From Epiperipatus broadwayi (Eukaryota > Onychophora > Udeonychophora > Euonychophora > Peripatidae): DNA of 64,000 nucleotides. Below, piece after piece: positions 61,874 to 64,000 of this stretch (within the stretch, counting starts at the first letter, position 1; each line of letters starts with the position of its first letter). The DNA is taken from positions 21,506,901-21,570,900 of the forward strand of contig JAQFVV010000001.1 in the NCBI GenBank assembly GCA_028023455.1. Reading direction: 5' to 3'. The position numbers and the translations under genes were made by a program. The notes beneath the pieces are model-generated. The model searched no databases, was not told the origin of the DNA, and saw only the letters and a list, made by a program, of their open reading frames with translations.

Positions 61874-64000
61874 TGTTAACTAATAACTAATTGTTTGCTC
61901 ACATTTTCTTATACATGTGTATATGTTCGAATTCATTTAAATAAATGAAATATATTTAACATGATAAAATACTAATATTACAGATTTTTATTCAATATGA
62001 AATAAATAAATAAATATTGCTACATTATTTTTTGAAAAATAAAAATTATTCATAATGTATATAGTATAATTTTTAATAACTTATATCAATATTTTTCATT
62101 TCTAAATAAGTTTAACAAAATTTTATAATACACGTACTTTAATATTTATTTTTGACCAACAATTATAATATGTAAGGTTATATATTGAAGCAAACATTTT
62201 TATGGCAAAAGATGCAGTATAATTCATTTTAATTCCCTGAATCAACCATGTGTTTATAAATATTTAAACACTCTCACTATTTTGACAAAATAACACTTGC
62301 CTTTATTTGGATGAAGAAATAGACATAAACAGACATATATATACTCAATAAAAAATTAATCGTGACTAAATTTTAATAAAATAAAAATAACTTAGCTTTA
62401 AAATAGTTTGTCTTTCATGAATTCTTTTGTAAATAAGTAATCTAAATATTTATAGATATTCAGAATATATAGTAACATTAAAAAAATATAATTTAATAAA
62501 AACCATTTGTTAATGTTTTAGCAGCAAAACGTTGACTGTGGTTGTGAAGTATAGTAGAAATTATTGACCTTTCAAAGCACAACTTTAAAACTTTTTGAAT
62601 ATAAAATTTTGAAGAATGATGCTTGCGATAAAAGTGGCCAATTAAACTAGAAGTAGTTATCATGTAAATGATTGTTTATATATGGAGACAGGGCAGTTTT
62701 ATTATTTAAAAAATTATTATTTAAAAATATATAATTTTTAATGAAAGTTACTGTTTCCACTAAATGAAAAAGGTGTTTAAATTTTACTATAAAAAATTAT
62801 GTCTTATCAAATTAGCTTTTTGTTATCAGGATGGAGTATCTCGATAAACAAGTAATTTAAGCAATTTTGCTTTTGAAATATAGCCAAAAATAAATACAAA
62901 TAATAAACTATAGTGTTAATGACTTAATTTAAACAAACAATGAAAGAGTTAAAAAATGTCATAATGTTATTTGAGAGACTATATATTAATTGAAATCTTT
63001 ACAAAATTCTTCATAATATTTGTGTTTTAAAAAATCTGTAAGAAATAAATAAATGATTAGCTTTTAGTTGTATGAAGGTTTTTATATGTGTATATAAAAT
63101 TTTAAAATTGCATAAAGTAAATAATTTTCCTGATATAATTGGCATGATTATCTGTTAGTTTTTGCATTTATAAATATAAAATGAACACTGAGGAGAGAAT
63201 TAAATAAAGTTTAAATTATTTTTTTTAATTATTAATTATTGTAAAATTAGATATATGAAACTTTCATCAGGTACTCATGCTTGATAATAACTGAATTAAA
63301 ATAATTACGAGTCATTTAATCACTAAGATGTGTCACATCAACTAAGGTTGACCATGCTTAATTTTTGTTATCATTACCGTTGATTTTTGATAACCATTTT
63401 AAATTTGCAAATATTTTACTCAAAACCGATTGTTTTTAACATGATTTACATCTTTGAAAATAGTATTAATCAGAAGACAAAAAATAGAAGAAAAAATTAA
63501 TAATTGTAGTAAATTATCATAAATACATATTTTGTTGCTAAGTAATGAAATGATGTAAATAAAAGTTTGTTTTTTTCTTTTTAAATAATAAAATCAGAGT
63601 TTTTAAATTTTAATTAATACATACTGTTCAAATTCTAATTAATATTTGAATCTGAGATAATTTCAGAAAATAATAAAAACTAATTATTGTTATTTTTTGC
63701 TTTTAGTTTCACTCTTAAGATAAAAACATTAACCAGTCAATAATAGTACTGTATAGTTTCATTGATATTTAAAAGAAGCTGAGTATAACACATATATGAT
63801 TTCTTAATTCCAAAAAATAGTCTGTTAATGAATCTAAGTAACTATTACAGCTTAGAAGCTAAGCCAATCAGAGCGTTTATTTTTAATACTAAATAATCTG
63901 CTCAAACATATATATATATATAGTTAGAACTGATTTTTATGGTATATTTCTGATTATTTAACAAAATTATTAAAAATGAAATTTAGCCTCCATCCTTGTT
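61871..64000. other. AT-rich non-coding DNA
   Basis: No gene, RNA or repeat family is recognised. A short TA run lies near 63909-63922. Confidence 0.5.

Overview
This is a stretch of animal-type nuclear DNA, about three-quarters A+T, with long (TA)n, (TG)n and homopolymer runs. I see no operons, no rRNA and no convincing tRNA. The metazoan reading rests on the mobile elements: an RTE-type LINE, a Ty3-type LTR element, a hAT transposase of the ZMYM1/TTF-finger kind, a pogo/Tigger-like DNA element and a Penelope-like element (PLE). I cannot name the species. Nearly every long open frame is a chance frame, a microsatellite frame or a shadow of a relic. The relics mostly contain stops and frameshifts, so they were found by reading conserved family motifs across the breaks.

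Layout. 1-2.0 kb: AT-rich DNA with three units of a fold-back repeat. 2.84-4.09 kb: a broken K/E/Q-rich coiled-coil frame whose stops are almost all TAA or TAG. 5.1-6.05 kb: a possible solo LTR. 6-17 kb: mostly featureless, with a possible zinc-finger scrap (9.5 kb), an inverted pair of PLE-like termini (11.1 kb) and a fold-back (16.9 kb). 17.7-19.0 kb: a large inverted plus tandem array of a ~400-bp unit. 20.0-20.65 kb: two LINE fragments. 23.2-23.8 kb: an RTE reverse-transcriptase scrap. 24.6-26.9 kb: a Ty3-type element that has lost most of RT and RNase H. 28.7 kb: a fold-back. 29.4-31.4 kb: a minus-strand hAT relic. 31.7 and 35.9 kb: two members of one fold-back family, the second an almost perfect palindrome. 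38 kb: a LINE endonuclease scrap. 39.3-43.3 kb: two ~2-kb direct copies of a non-coding element. 43.66-44.65 kb: a compact PLE derivative with inverted termini around an open GIY-YIG endonuclease frame. 45.9-47.1 kb: a deleted Tigger-like element. 52.9 kb: the one possible host exon. 55.7-60.4 kb: a minus-strand RTE LINE split by ~1.9 kb of TA-bounded DNA. The remainder shows nothing I can support.

The genes do not act together; the window is an intergenic or intronic region filled with transposable elements. The points most worth following are the RT-less PLE derivative with its hammerhead-like terminal motifs, the fold-back families that could form long double-stranded RNA or cruciforms, the TA-centred palindromes, and the TAR-riddled coiled-coil relic.
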